A stretch of DNA of 64,000 nucleotides from Rattus norvegicus (taxonomy: Eukaryota > Chordata > Mammalia > Rodentia > Muridae). Position numbers and translations under genes: made by a program. Below, one piece after another: positions 11,901 to 23,460 of this stretch. The notes below the pieces were generated by a model. That model did not search any database. It was given only the letters and a program-made list of their open reading frames with translations, and was not told where the DNA came from. The DNA lies in NCBI RefSeq assembly GCF_036323735.1, contig NC_086021.1, positions 126,110,476-126,174,475 on the forward strand. The letters are read 5' to 3'. Numbering within the stretch: position 1 is the first letter of the stretch; each line of letters starts with the position of its first letter.

Positions 11901-14900
11901 CATTCTGATACAACAGAAGAGGGCATCGGACCTCTTTACAGATGGTTGTGAGCCACCATGTGGTTGCTGGGAATTGAACTCAGGACCTCTGGAAGAGTAG
12001 TCGGGTGCTCTTAACCACTGAGCCATCTCTCCAGCCCCTCATGGGCCATTCTGTATGCCAGGGCACTCCCACAGTGGAAGTACTTGGTGGTTGTCATGGG
12101 CTCAGAGACAGCATGGTTCTGACTCAGGGGAGTAGTTTAATTTGAAGTCGACTTTCCAGATAAACGCTCTTCTGGCTGGGGCTCTTAAAGACATGGCAGC
12201 TATCACTGTGTACTTGCAGACTCCTAGACAGGCCCTGGTAGTTTCAGGAGATTGCCTTGAATGAGTTCAGTGCTGTGGCCATGTCCAAACCCTAGTGAGT
12301 GCAGACATCAGCCCCTGGGGTAGATTAGGGGAACCCTAGGCAGCCTTCTGTGTAGTCCCTAGAGAGTCCCTCTCCATGTGCCTTTTAAAGATACAAGACC
12401 CATAAAGGGGTGGTGAGGGGTGGGCTCCTTTTGCTCCAGCACAGGAAGACTTGAACTCAGATGGGAGAGGGCTTCACCAGCTTTCGGGGATGGGCAGTCT
12501 TTCCTCTGCCTCACCCCACAACTGAGGCTCTAAGGCTAGGTCCCCACTTCCTTCTCCAAGGGTTCTTCAGCTAAGAGCCTAATCTCCTAGCTACACAGCC
12601 TCACAAGACACATGGCAGCCATGGCTTCTTCCCTGTCTTGGTTCTGGGAGTCAGTCACAGCTACCCAGGGCCTCTTCCACTCACACCAGAAGTCTCTGAC
12701 CCATCCTCTCTGAGAAATTTGTCTCCCTGAGGTTGCTTGTCAATTGACCAAGAAGAAATACCCAGCTGGAGGACACCCAGGGGACTTGCTGTCTTTGTCT
12801 TCCCTGGAACCATAGAGTGGGTATAAAGAGATGCTCTTGAGCCTGTCGCCTGGGAGGTTAGGGACACATCTGCTGCTCTGGTAAGGTTCAGCTTCATTGT
12901 TTGCTTCCCCCACTTAATCTGAAGTCCTGGGTGATCCTGCTAGGGACCAGGCCACAGCAGCCAACCCTGCCTCTAGGAAGCTTATCTCAAATGTTCTTTA
13001 ACTCACCCGGTATTGTCTCTCCTTGTCTTCACAGCTCAATTCTGCTTTCCGACCACCACAAAAAGATTCCTCTTCAAACCTGGTAGCCAAGGCCCAGTCC
13101 TTGCCCTCAGATCAGCCCACGGGGACCTTCAGTCCTCTGACCACCTCAGATACCAGCAGTCCCCAGAAGTCCCTCCGCACAGCCCCAGCCACTGGTCCAC
13201 TTCCAGGCCGGTCTTCTCCAGCAGGCTCCCCCCGCACCCGGCATGCCCAGATCAGCACCAGCAATCTATACCTGCCCCAGGACCCCACAGTGGCCAAGGG
13301 GGCCCTGGGTGGCGAAGACACAGGCATCGTAACACATGAGCAGTTCAAAGCTGCGCTCAGGATGGTGGTGGACCAGGGTGACCCTCGGCTGCTGCTGGAC
13401 AGCTATGTGAAGATTGGGGAGGGCTCCACGGGCATTGTGTGTCTGGCCCGGGAGAAGCATTCAGGTCGCCAGGTAGCAGTCAAGATGATGGACCTCAGAA
13501 AGCAGCAACGCAGGGAACTGCTCTTTAATGAGGTGGGAACCTGATGGAATGCCAGCCAGGCAGTAAAAGTGTTCAATGAGGCTCAGCACGTGGGGCCGAC
13601 ATAGCAGGGGGAAGGGGAGCCTGACCATGGGATACTGTGTCAGGTACTCTAGTCTCTCTCTGCCCTCAGGTGGTGATCATGCGTGACTACCAGCACCTCA
13701 ATGTGGTGGAGATGTACAAGAGTTACCTGGTAGGAGAGGAGCTGTGGGTGCTGATGGAGTTCCTGCAGGGCGGGGCCCTCACAGACATCATCTCCCAAGT
13801 CAGGTGGGCAGTTGAAAGGGCTGGGCTGAGGGAAGACCACCCCAACACTGCTTTGATGTGGAGATCAGTGGCCTCTGGCCAGTAGAACTAATCATTTTAG
13901 ACTCCTGCCTATTTGGGGCAACTGAGACTCCATGGTCTTAGAAAAATGGGCAAGAGAAAGTGTACTCCAGGGTTACAGCCTGCAGAGTATGAGCCTAGGA
14001 GTTGTAGATCCCTTTGCCTGGGACTCCTGTCTATCCAACCCAGCCACCCTGACCTCATGGCTCTCCCATGGGTGGCTTGCCTTCCCTGTCCAGACTCAAT
14101 GAGGAACAGATTGCTACTGTGTGTGAAGCTGTGCTTCAGGCCTTGGCTTACCTGCACGCCCAGGGTGTCATCCACCGAGACATCAAGAGTGATTCCATCC
14201 TGCTGACCCTTGATGGCAGGGTAGGTCCTCCCTTTTCACAGCTCAGCTGCCCACCCCATCCTCTCTGGCGTCACTTCTCTTCCCGGTCTCTACCTACTTC
14301 CTTTCCAACTCCAGGTGAAGCTCTCAGACTTTGGGTTCTGTGCTCAGATCAGCAAAGATGTCCCCAAGAGAAAGTCTCTCGTAGGAACTCCATACTGGAT
14401 GGCTCCTGAGGTGATCTCCAGATCCCTGTACGCTACTGAGGTAACTATTCCCTCCACCCCAAGGCCCCCTGATTTAGAAGACCATGTAACTCCTCTATCT
14501 TGCACGTATTAAATATTTCCACCACTAATTACCCCAGTTCTGAGGTCCTCACTTAATCAGTATCTGTCCCCTGCTTCCTTTTTGAGACAGGGTCTCAATA
14601 TGTCCTGGATTTCCTATACTCACTACTTAGATCAAACTGGCCTTAACTCACAGGAATATGCCTGCTCCCCCCATCTTCTAAATGCTGGGGTTAAAGGCCC
14701 ACTACACCCGAACCTTCCTCCCTGTTTTAACGGAGTTACCCTCACCTGGACTTCACTATGGGGCAGGCTCTGCCACACTCTCCTCTCTTCAGTTCAAGGA
14801 AACAGTGCCCAGTGTTCTGCATGGGTGGTGGTTTCTATGACCCCTGGCCACTCAGACAAAGGGGGCTAAGCATAGGGCATCTGACTGGGGTCGGGGGTCG

Positions 14901-15241
14901 GGGGCAGCCTCTCCAGGACACCTGGAAGGAAACAAGATGCTCCGTCCAACACACTGCCACCAAGAGCCAGACCCCAGCAGTAGAGTCAGGGCTATTCTCC
15001 TGCAGGTGGATATCTGGTCTCTGGGCATCATGGTGATTGAGATGGTGGATGGAGAACCCCCTTACTTCAGCGACTCCCCAGTGCAAGCCATGAAGAGGCT
15101 CCGGGACAGCCCCCCACCCAAGCTAAAGAACTCTTACAAGGTCAGTTACTGTGTTAGGTGTGAACTCCCCAACCTCATACCCCCAAGCCCATTTCTTGTG
15201 AGACAAGAGGACAGGGACGTGGGTACCATGGAATCAGAAGG

Positions 15242-15294
<53 letters not shown>

Positions 15295-16372
15295 TGTATG
15301 TATATATACTTTTGGTCCATAAAACCTGTGCTGGGTACAAAGTCACATGTATGTACCAACTCCCAGGTTCATGCCAACAGGTTCCCACCTGCATCTGCAG
15401 CAGGAGAGCCACTCCTCAGCAGGCTCTTGACAGGAACCCACCTATACCTATGAGGAGCCCTAGCTGTCTCCAGAGTACAAATCCTTCCATCTTACCTGTC
15501 TGGGGCCCCATACCATAGTGCCATCACATCAATGGGTTTTTCCTCTTGTATGACACTTCCCGACTATAGCTGAGCCACTGTTTGCACCTCAGAACCAGTA
15601 TATACACTTATTATAATTAACTCTCCCCTGTCAAATCCATCCACCTGCTGCCGGATAGGCACAGGACAGACACCTAATGGTACTGCCACCTGGTGGCCAA
15701 ATCTAAAAATGTCCCGGAGGATTGAAGCACAAGTTTCTAATAGGCTCTAAGACAGCTTGGGCCATGGAGACTGCCCTGAGAAGCTGATGAGCCGGTCTCA
15801 AAGAGCACCCGTTAGTTAAGTGCCCCAGGAGGCAGCCTTCTGTAGCATCCCAAGGCAGCCTGGCAGATCAGGAACTGGATCGCGGATGCCAGTTCCATGC
15901 CCCTTTCGCAGAGCTGCAGCGCCTAATGCCCAGAACCCCGAGAAGCAGGCAGGGGGAATGGGCCCTGTACGGAACCCAGCTACCCAGACTTCCAGACATC
16001 CTCATCCCATTCATTGCTCTGCCACTCTCAGAACAGGTGAAATGGCCTCCTTCTGCCTGATACTCCGACGATCAGTGAACCTGGGAGGAACCAGGAAGTA
16101 AGAAAGCAGAGAAGATGAGGTGTGACATAGTGGGGGGCCCCAGCAGTCAGACCACAGAGAAATGACTGCAAGCCACGGCTTCCCCTCACTGTTCTATTCC
16201 ACAGGTCTCTCCAGTGCTGCGAGACTTCCTGGAACGAATGCTGGTACGGGAACCCCAAGAGAGAGCCACAGCCCAGGAGCTCCTGGATCACCCCTTTCTG
16301 CTGCAGACGGGGCTGCCCGAGTGTCTGGTGCCTCTGATACAGCTCTACCGCAAGCAGACCTCCACCTGCTGA
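8790..16372 (+). CDS. Pak6: p21-activated kinase 6 (Pak6), complete coding region in 8 exons
   Basis: Group II PAK serine/threonine kinase that binds GTP-loaded Cdc42/Rac through an N-terminal CRIB motif and phosphorylates cytoskeletal and adhesion targets. It is known to bind androgen receptor. The eight exons listed below sum to 2046 nt, 681 residues plus stop, the usual PAK6 length, and every GT-AG junction keeps the frame. Visible features are a basic N-terminus, CRIB (about residues 12-27), a long low-complexity proline/serine linker (about 70-385), glycine loop IGEGSTGIV at 413-421, ATP lysine K436, catalytic loop HRDIKSD with D526, DFG at 544-546 and activation-loop S560 before GTPYWMAPE. 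Start: the first ATG of the exon begins the conserved MFRKKKKKRP. Pak6 ends tail-to-tail with Ankrd63. Confidence 0.97.
9150..9272 (+). mobile_element. Diverged B1 SINE in Pak6 intron 1
   Basis: B1-like landmarks are GCCGGGTGTTGG, AAGCCCAGCGCTTGACAGGC and GAGGCCCTGGATTGG. Heavily mutated. Confidence 0.55.
9751..10404 (+). CDS. Pak6: Pak6 coding exon 2 (residues 69-286, linker)
   Basis: The largest Pak6 exon, 218 codons, phase 0 at both ends. It encodes the Ser/Pro/Gly-rich regulatory linker that varies between PAK paralogues. Acceptor CTCTACAG; donor AAG|GTATAT. An in-frame extension upstream into the intron (from 9631) is not coding. Confidence 0.95.
10405..13034 (+). other. Pak6: Pak6 intron 2
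   Basis: A 2.6 kb intron between two phase-0 exons. It contains one young truncated B2 (11908-12036). Otherwise I see no exon-like or named structure. Confidence 0.9.
11908..12036 (-). mobile_element. Truncated B2 SINE, antisense
   Basis: The reverse-complement B2 head TTAACCACTGAGCCATCTCT lies at the right edge. The element is flanked by the direct repeat CTCATGGGCCATTCTG at 11892-11907 and 12038-12053. The B2 tail is shortened. Confidence 0.9.
13035..13532 (+). CDS. Pak6: Pak6 coding exon 3 (residues 287-452, start of kinase domain)
   Basis: It encodes the end of the linker and the kinase N-lobe, with glycine loop IGEGSTGIV (413-421) and VAVKMMDLRK containing ATP-binding K436. Acceptor TTCACAG; donor GAG|GTGGGA, phase 0. 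Confidence 0.96.
13670..13803 (+). CDS. Pak6: Pak6 coding exon 4 (residues 453-497)
   Basis: Kinase N-lobe to hinge: VVIMRDYQHLNVVEMYKSY, then LMEFLQGGALTDI. The exon ends with two bases of an arginine codon, completed by the first base of the next exon. Confidence 0.95.
14094..14220 (+). CDS. Pak6: Pak6 coding exon 5 (residues 497-539, catalytic loop)
   Basis: It contains the catalytic loop IHRDIKSDSILL with catalytic base D526. Acceptor GTCCAG; donor AGG|GTAGGT, phase 0 at the 3' end. Confidence 0.96.
14315..14440 (+). CDS. Pak6: Pak6 coding exon 6 (residues 540-581, activation segment)
   Basis: It encodes KLSDFGFCAQ (DFG 544-546), activation-loop S560 within KRKSLVGTPYWMAPE and the start of helix F. 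Phase 0 at both ends. Confidence 0.96.
14578..14710 (-). mobile_element. B1 SINE, antisense, Pak6 intron 6
   Basis: TTTTTGAGACAGGGTCTCAA at the left and AATGCTGGGGTTAAAGGC at the right are the reverse complement of a full-length B1, with moderate divergence. Confidence 0.85.
15006..15140 (+). CDS. Pak6: Pak6 coding exon 7 (residues 582-626)
   Basis: C-lobe sequence VDIWSLGIMVIEMVDGEPPY. Acceptor CTGCAG; donor AAG|GTCAGT, phase 0 at both ends. Confidence 0.96.
15244..15290. repeat. (CA)n microsatellite, Pak6 intron 7
   Basis: About 23 CA units followed by a short TA/TG-rich tail. Confidence 0.97.
16205..16372 (+). CDS. Pak6: Pak6 coding exon 8 (residues 627-681 and stop)
   Basis: End of the C-lobe (VLRDFLERMLV, then ATAQELLDHPFLL) and the C-terminus YRKQTSTC followed by TGA. 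Acceptor CCACAG. Confidence 0.96.
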   Translation, partial: VSPVLRDFLERMLVREPQERATAQELLDHPFLLQTGLPECLVPLIQLYRKQTSTC

Positions 16373-17055
16373 GCCCACGCCCAGGGTGCACCTGCCACCT
16401 CTGTCCACAGGCCAAGGACGCTGGGCAGCCATTCCAGTGGCAGGGCTGATCTGCCATGTTCTCTCAGTATTCTCTCCAAAGATTGAATGTGAAGTTCCAT
16501 CCCTTCCCTCTTGCCCTTTTGCCCACTGGGCTAGGCCGGACCTGCCCCCTCAGCCTCACTCCCCAGAGTCCCAGTTGCCTTTGGGATGACAGTGACCCCT
16601 TCTGCAGGTTTGGCCCTTTGTTATTTGCACAGGGATGTTTCTAAGAAACATGGAGAGTGGTGCTCCTGGCCCCGAGCCAGCAAAGCTGACAGGCTGCTGC
16701 AGATTTTTAAAGGCAGTGTCCACAGTGACCAGGGCCACCAAGAGGGTGCATGCTCCTCCTTCACACAGACACTTGCTATTCTCAGCTAAAGCTTCAAACC
16801 CTGGAGTCCCAGAGGGCCATGGGGAAGGATTTCACTGCCCAAATCCTTCTTCCTCCTTTGGTCTGACTTCGGGAAGCCCCACTTGCACCTGTTTCCTGTC
16901 TGTCCCCTGGCACTGCCTCTCCCTAGAAAGCCTCTACAGGACTGTGAATCGCCTGTGTGTGGGCCACGGGAGCAGCAAGGGGGAATCTTCTGAGAGAGTG
17001 GGATTGGCAGTAAATGTGGTTCCATTTTCCAGGATGTAGAGAACATATTCTCATT

Positions 17056-17179
<124 letters not shown>

Positions 17180-17826
17180 CTTTCCCCAAAAGCCCAGGTC
17201 CTTCCAGTTACCCACAGAGAGCCTCAGAAGAGCTGCCCACCTCTTTTCTACCAAGCTCCACTTTGGACCTGGCTTTCTGCTTCTCAAGTCCCATGTTCTT
17301 ACCTAAAACAGTGAAGGGGTGTGTGTATGTCAAGTCTAACACATGCTGGGGGCCCTCGAAGTTTCTGAGTTTCTCCCATACTAAGGCAGGAATAGTAAGG
17401 GAATAAACTTTGTTTTACCTGTCAGCAACTTCTCAGTAGCCAGATCAGGGACCCCTCCTCTTCAGAACCCTGGGCTGGGACAGAAAGGTGAACCACCTCC
17501 AGGGAGGAGGTCCCTCATGCCAAGGGATGTGCACCTCCTTGTGTGAGCCTGCTGCCCCAGCTGCCCTGCAGATACTTACCTGCCTCCCTAACCTTCCTCC
17601 CTTCCCATCTTCCTGGCTGTTGTGAGACAGGGAATGCCAAGGAAGAACTCCAGTGTCTGGACCCTATCCAGATAATATTTTTTAGACTCCTCTGCTCCCT
17701 GATGACCTGCATTAGGGCAAAAGAAAATTGCAAGGTCTTTTTTTTTTAAAGGGTCAGAGTTTTAAAAAACAAAAGCATCCTTCCCTAGAAATTTTTGTGA
17801 CTTGTTTGCACTTGTGCCTGTTTTAA

Positions 17827-17832
17827 ATTAAA
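17827..17832 (+). terminator. Pak6: Candidate Pak6 polyadenylation signal (ATTAAA)
   Basis: ATTAAA is the commonest variant signal. Downstream sequence is T-rich (GAGTTTTTC). The choice rests on position and context only. Confidence 0.45.
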
Positions 17833-17850
17833 CTAAATGTTCGAACCTTT

Positions 17851-20800
17851 GAGTTTTTCATTCTCTGGGACTGGAGCCAGGCTTTCTTGGAGCTGGATGC
17901 CCTTGGAGTGGGTGCCTGGTGGGCTCCTCTGTAGTTACTTGAATCCACAAAACACACAGCTTCTTTGGCTTGGACACCTGCAATGAGGGCAGAGGAAGGA
18001 GGAGACAGAAATGGAAGGCCCTAGGGATGGAAGCAAAGGGGAAAGAAGCCCTCTGGTTAGCCCGAGCCTTCTGAGGAACCACTGGGTGGAGGCTATGGGA
18101 GGGCTCTGGCAACCTGTGGCCAGAGAGGCTGACCTCTCTCAACTTTGGTTTCTCCCTTCTGCTGGTCTTCAGGCTGCCCATAGAAAGTTTCTTGAAATTT
18201 CTACCTATGAGAAAGCAGCCCATGTTGATTTCTTAAAACTGAAAGACTGAAATTTCAAAAGAGCAGAAAAGTAGCCAGAAACTCCCCTGGGGTTGGGGAG
18301 TGGGAAAAGTGGCCTTTTAACTTTTACTCTGACAGTGATTCCAATCTTCCTCTTCTGAGCTTTATACCCAACACAATGCTCACTGAAACCACTTAACTTG
18401 GAGCAAGGAGCCATACCCAGACCTGGCCCCGGTCCCGGCCCGGAAGCAGCCCCTATGACTCTCTAGCTGTAGAACGGCCATGGTCAAGGCTGATGAAGGT
18501 AGGGCATGCCACCAAATCAAGTGTATGCTTCTGTCTTTTCAAAGGAAGCCAAGAGGCAGCAGTGAGCAGGAAGGTAAAGAGAGGCCAGTTCTCCAAACAG
18601 AACAACACTGGGTTTATTAGCTGCTCCTACCCCTGCTGGTCTTTTTCGGCACATTGCTCCACACGCATGTGCCGATGCCCTTTACACCATACCAAAACCA
18701 ACCAGCTCTAAGTGCCAGTGGCTGGGGCGACTCTTCACAATGATGACAATGATAGGAAAAGCAGAGTATGCAGCAAAGTCACTTCTACACCGGGAGGGGA
18801 CAGGGAGGACCGCAGCCTCAGTATACCTAGAGCTAACAGGAGGTCTGGAGAGAGTAAAGTGTGCTGGAGTTCTATACAGAGCCTGCTAAGGCTTAGCTGA
18901 GGCTAAGGGCAGACAACAAGGCCCACAACTCAGTTGAGATGGGAAAGATCTACAGTGTATCAGAAATGTCACTTCCGACCATCCGTCTTCCAGCAACTCC
19001 ACAGAATAGACAGGAGTAAGCATTTACCCAACAGAGACTCACCAAGGTGACGCTCCCACAGGGTACACATCAGTGACACTGAATGGTTGACAGCACCCCT
19101 GGACATAATGTGTGAACCAGATTTCAGGGTGCTTGTAAGCCAAAAAAAAAAAAAAGTATCCTTACACCATTAAAAACATCACTAAAAGTAAACATTGTTG
19201 AAAATGGAATGTGAGTGAGGAAGGGTCAGAGAAAAAGCACTACTCACTTGGGGTGTCCCAGTCCGGACCTCCTCTGACTTTTCAGACACTGTGGTATACT
19301 GCACTTCTGACCCTCAGGGTGAGAAAAGGCAGGTGTGTGTGTATGGGTATGGGGGGCAAAGGCTGGGAACGTCTATCTGTGTGTGTCCAGGAGGGGTGGG
19401 GTGGCAGAGAGATCACCCCAGAATGGATAGCAACTGTCCTAAGACAACACACATGGTCAGGTCAAGGTTCAGAAGCAACAAGGGTTGGCAGCTCCAGCTG
19501 TTCTAAAGATAGCAGGAGATCTTCCAACAGTACCCTTAGCTTGCAAAATGACTTGGGGTTCTTGGTGGGCTTCTGAGCACTTCTTACTACACTCAGTGCT
19601 GACTTTCCTTGTTCACTGTTCCTCACTTCATTGAAGTGAAGCGACTTCAAGTATCCGGATTTAACATTTTACGAGAGGAACACGCTTCATGGGTAAAAAG
19701 CACACAGAGGGAGAAGTTACACATCGATGATCTCCCGATGAAAGCCAAGTCTGAGCTCCCAGGGCGCAGCGAGGAGAGTGCAGAGGTGCCACCAGGGGGC
19801 AGCAAGGATTACGGTCCTAATTGTGGGCTGGCGCGCGGCCTCGGACGCAAGGGAGGAAGAACAGGAACTGCCGAGCTCTGTGGCCCCGGCAAAAACTGGT
19901 TTCCGACTTCCTACCCTTCTACCGCAGACCCAGTTTCTGAGCACCAGCATTCTCTCTTGGCAGATCCCTCGGAGTGACTGGTGAGAAACCTTTCCACAAA
20001 GATGATCTTCCACAAGGATCAACGTCTTAAAAGACTTTATCGCAGGCAAGTGCGGGGTTACATGCTCACTCTTCCGGGTTCACAAACAAAAACCCGAGTT
20101 ACTATTACGGCCAGAAAACTTTCTCTGCCTTGAAGCAGGAGTTTTTACCCCACCTGGCTGGTACAGATCTTCCACCAGGAGCTAGCACTGACACTGGGGT
20201 CGTAGAGCATACAACCTGCCAAACTCCTTTCTTCGCCCCCTCTCTGGGGCGGTACAGTGTTGGAGGGCAGGGGCGGAGAGGGAGAGGACAAAAGACTTCG
20301 CGGGGAGGGGGGCTAACTACTTCTCCACAGTTGCCTCTGACTCACTAATCTGCCCAGTAATAAAAGCTGGAAGCTGGGCTGGGCCTGCATCCCACGCGGT
20401 GGAGCCCAGGCAGGGGTCCTTGGTCTCGATCTAGCATCCATCATCTGCCCTGCCCTCCATTAACAGCCCAGCAAGAAGCAGGAGACATTTAGCAGCCCCT
20501 TCCTATGCTTTCTCGGGAGTTTGATGTAATTTAGACCGGGACCTGCGGTTCGTGTGGGCTCTCGACTCCCGCGCCCGCCGCCGTTTAACGTTGCAAACAC
20601 TCTAGTCAATTATCCCCCTTGCGGAGGTGCTATTTAAAGAGACGTTGTCAGTTTCTTAAGCCTCCGATCAGACCTGCTGCTTTCTGCTTCATACACAAAG
20701 GCTCAAAACACGAGTTCTTTTGAGGGTTGGGAGAAATACAATTAAGCAAGTCCTTCCTAGCTGTTCCACCCTCCTGGAGCACCCACGTGCGGAATGGGGG

Positions 20801-21726
20801 AGCTGGGAGGAAGGAGGAGGTGGGGTGCTATGTCCTTTCCATTTCAGGCCTCCGGGACGAAGTGGAAATTTAATTAAGGCTGGGCCAAGATGAGGGAAGC
20901 ATTGAACCTCAGAGATGAAATTCAACTGCAATCCTTTTGGGGGTCAAGCTGCCCCAGAAGCCAAGAGTTAGTAGGGGCTTACAGTAGCAAGCCTACGATG
21001 CCAATGAAGTTGAATCCTGAGTCTGACTGAGACAGAGTCAAAGGAAGTTTATTTCCCAGTAGGGAAAGCTAGTAAATACCTAAAGGGGATATTAAGTTCC
21101 AAAATATCTTTGCCTTGAATGAGGAATTTCTGCCTCAGAAAACCTTAACCACTGGATTGCTTCATAATCAGCACTCTTGTCCAAAAAGCTTATGGGGCTA
21201 CCTCGTTTCCTCCCTTTCTCCAACCTTATAGGGAAGGGAGACTTCGGTAGTTGGTCAACTATTATGGTCAGCATCAGCAGGCACAGTCGCCTGGGTCCTT
21301 GTTCTCCAGAGCCGGTTCTACTGCCACCCTGGCTGCCAAGGTGTTAGGGAAAGTTAGAAATAGGCAGGGGGTCCTGCAGGAACCGAGACTAGGCAGCTGA
21401 ACCTCAGGGCTGGGATTGGGATTGAACCGTCCACCTTTCTGGCTAGAAAGCTGAAGCCTACAGAAGCAGCCGTTCACACCTCCTTTTTCCCCAGGACAAG
21501 AAAGCCACGTTGGAGGAAGGTGGGAGATTTACATAGGAAATACCAATGAGCACACAAAAAGATGGGATCTCTACAACTGGTAGAGGTCTACAGGAGGTCT
21601 CCCTTTAGCAGTGGGGACTGGGAGGGGGGGTCAGCAAATTGCAGAGAAAGGAAGGACTTGGAGCAAAGGGAGATATCTCAGTAACTAGAGACAGTGGACT
21701 TTTACAGGGCTCGACCTTCGTGCTCC
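17851..21726. other. Pak6/Ankrd63 tail-to-tail interval, probably including Ankrd63 3' UTR
   Basis: No coding exon is seen and repeats are scarce. On the - strand AATAAA occurs at 21048-21053 and at 18613-18618, giving an Ankrd63 3' UTR of about 0.7 or 3.1 kb if used. Two CpG-containing patches (about 19760-19870 and 20540-20600) and a TATTTAAAG at 20631 stand out from the AT-richer surroundings. Whether they are regulatory is unknown. Confidence 0.5.
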
Positions 21727-22899
21727 TTACCGCTGAGCCTGAAGTACCACAGCCTCTGTGCCCGCCTGCCAAGGCTTTGGCCCAGGCACTGAGAAAGGCA
21801 GAGCATTGTTCTCTAATTCTGGACCACTCTCAGGCCCTGAAGCCTCCCCGACCAGGCTGGGGATGTCTGGGGCTGTGGAACGTCGGCGCAAACCCAGGCG
21901 GCCAGAGCCGGGGCCACCCTCGGGATGAGGACTAAGGCCGACCGGGGCTTGCATTAAGGCTAGTGGCGCTCCCTCCAGCACCTCATGTGAACGCCACCGC
22001 CCACTCCCCGAAGACTGGGGTGAGTTTGGTCGAACCATCAGAGCTCCTGCCCTAAGGCGTGCTGTCTCCTCCTCCGTCATGGTACCCAGAGCTAGGCTCA
22101 TGCTCCGGCCCAACTCTGGCCTCTCGCTGCCTTGTGCCCTATGACGGCCCGAGCCCTTGCCAGCAGAGGCAAGCTCACCTCCGTGGCCGTGGCCATGGCC
22201 GTGACCGTGACCGTGGCCGCCGGCAGCTCGCGCAAACCGTGCCAAAAGAGGACGCGGCAGACGACGGGGGCTGGGACGTCGACGCTCTGGGCTGGGCACC
22301 GGGGCAGAGTGGCCAGGGGGACTGTCGGAGTTGGAGCCCCGGGCCGCTGCCGCAGCGGCTGCCCGACCCCAAGGCCCGGTGAGGGCTTGCACACAGGTCC
22401 CGTGGCCGCGGGAGGCAGCGAGCTGCAGAGCGGTGAGGCCCGCACGGTTGGTGCGGTCAAGGCGTAAGCCCAGGCGGCGGAAAGAGCGCACCAAGAACTC
22501 CAGCACCGCCCCGTGGCCGCACGCCGCCGCCCACATCACCGGGCTGTTGCCCGCCGAGTCCGTCGCCTCCGGATCGCCGCTGTACTGCACCAGCAGCTGC
22601 ACGGCGTCTAAGTGGCCTCGCTCGCAGGCCAGGCTGAGTGCAGTGCGGCCGCGCTCGTCCCGCAGGTTCACGGCCGCACCCTGCTCCAACAGCAGTCGCA
22701 CGAAACGCGAGCGCATCGCGGGGTCCGGCAGCCCCACGGCCACCATGAGCGGCGTCCGGCCCTGCTCGGCGCGGCAGTCGATGATGCTGCGGTCCAGCGC
22801 GTCCAGCACGAAGCGGGCCAAGTGGACTTTGCCCGCCTGCATGGCCTCAAGGAAGGTGCGCGTACCCGCTCGGGGGCACAGGTCCTTGGGCTTGAGCAT
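21727..22899 (-). CDS. Ankrd63: Ankyrin repeat domain-containing protein 63 (Ankrd63), single exon
   Basis: 390-residue intronless gene. About four to five ankyrin repeats fill residues 10-185 (repeat cores RTPLMVAV, RTALSLACERGHLDAVQLL, SPVMWAAACGHGAVLEFL, LTALQLAASRGHG). A basic Pro/Arg-rich region with a run of alanines and an HGHG repeat follows. The C-terminal half carries LRRRSTAPDIPSLVGEA. Ankyrin repeats mediate protein binding, but no partner or reaction is known to me. The start is MLKPKDLCPRAG, the conserved mammalian N-terminus. An in-frame ATG 21 codons upstream (22962) lies in GC-rich leader whose translation looks like UTR. Human protein is about 380 residues; the rodent excess comes largely from the HGHG tract. 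It converges with Pak6 and is co-oriented with Plcb2. Confidence 0.93.
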   Translation of the reverse strand: MLKPKDLCPRAGTRTFLEAMQAGKVHLARFVLDALDRSIIDCRAEQGRTPLMVAVGLPDPAMRSRFVRLLLEQGAAVNLRDERGRTALSLACERGHLDAVQLLVQYSGDPEATDSAGNSPVMWAAACGHGAVLEFLVRSFRRLGLRLDRTNRAGLTALQLAASRGHGTCVQALTGPWGRAAAAAAARGSNSDSPPGHSAPVPSPERRRPSPRRLPRPLLARFARAAGGHGHGHGHGHGHGGELASAGKGSGRHRAQGSERPELGRSMSLALGTMTEEETARLRAGALMVRPNSPQSSGSGRWRSHEVLEGAPLALMQAPVGLSPHPEGGPGSGRLGLRRRSTAPDIPSLVGEASGPESGPELENNALPFSVPGPKPWQAGTEAVVLQAQR

Positions 22900-23444
22900 G
22901 GCTCCGGCCGCCGCGCCCGGGAAGTCCAAAAGCTCCGCACGGGGGCGCCCCTGTTCCCTCACCCCACGGGGCTAAGGCCCCGGCCCGGACACCCGTACCG
23001 CTCTTCCCGCGCGGTGCGTAGGTGGCTGTAGCCGAGTCTCCTGCAGTTCCCGCTCGGGTCTCCCTGCCTCTCCGCTGCCTCGCTGCTCCCGGGACGTCTT
23101 GCTTTTCCTCCCTGGCCCCCGCCCGGAGGTGGCTATTTGTTGCTTCTGACTCCCGCTCAAGCTCGGCCTCCTCAACTCTTGGGCCCTCTTCCCTGTATCC
23201 GACGCCCCTTGGTCCCTCGTGGCTTGGAGCAGCGCCACTCACCGGTACCCCGGGCAGCCCCTGCTCCCCTGCTGAGCGGGTGGCTCCCGCCTGGCGCGCC
23301 TGCCTCCAGCCTCGGCGGGGAGCGCTGCTCTTCCAGCTCCCGGAGCCTCTCCCCACCTCCTCCTCTCTTGCGGGGGCCGGGAGGCTTGCTTTTTTACTTA
23401 GGGGGCTCAGCGGCTCGTGAGGTACCCGACGCCTAGATACCTGG

Positions 23445-23451
23445 CTTTATA
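23445..23451 (-). promoter_or_regulatory. Ankrd63: Candidate TATA box for Ankrd63
   Basis: Read on the - strand the site is GCTATAAAGCC. A start site about 30 bp downstream (near 23415-23420) would give a leader of about 520 nt before the ATG at 22899. Inference from motif and position. Confidence 0.5.
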
Positions 23452-23460
23452 GCTTCGGGG

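Noticed and set aside
22900..22962. N-terminal 21-residue extension of Ankrd63
   Set aside because: An upstream in-frame ATG exists, but the conserved protein starts at MLKPKDL; the extension looks like GC-rich leader. Not excluded as an alternative start.
22331..22975. 214-codon + strand open frame opposite Ankrd63
   Set aside because: It lies antisense to a conserved ankyrin coding region in a CpG island, where stop codons are rare by composition; the translation is Arg/Ser/Ala-rich without domain signal.
22847..23420. Overlapping open frames on both strands upstream of Ankrd63
   Set aside because: GC-rich leader/promoter sequence gives long random frames; no recognisable protein family.
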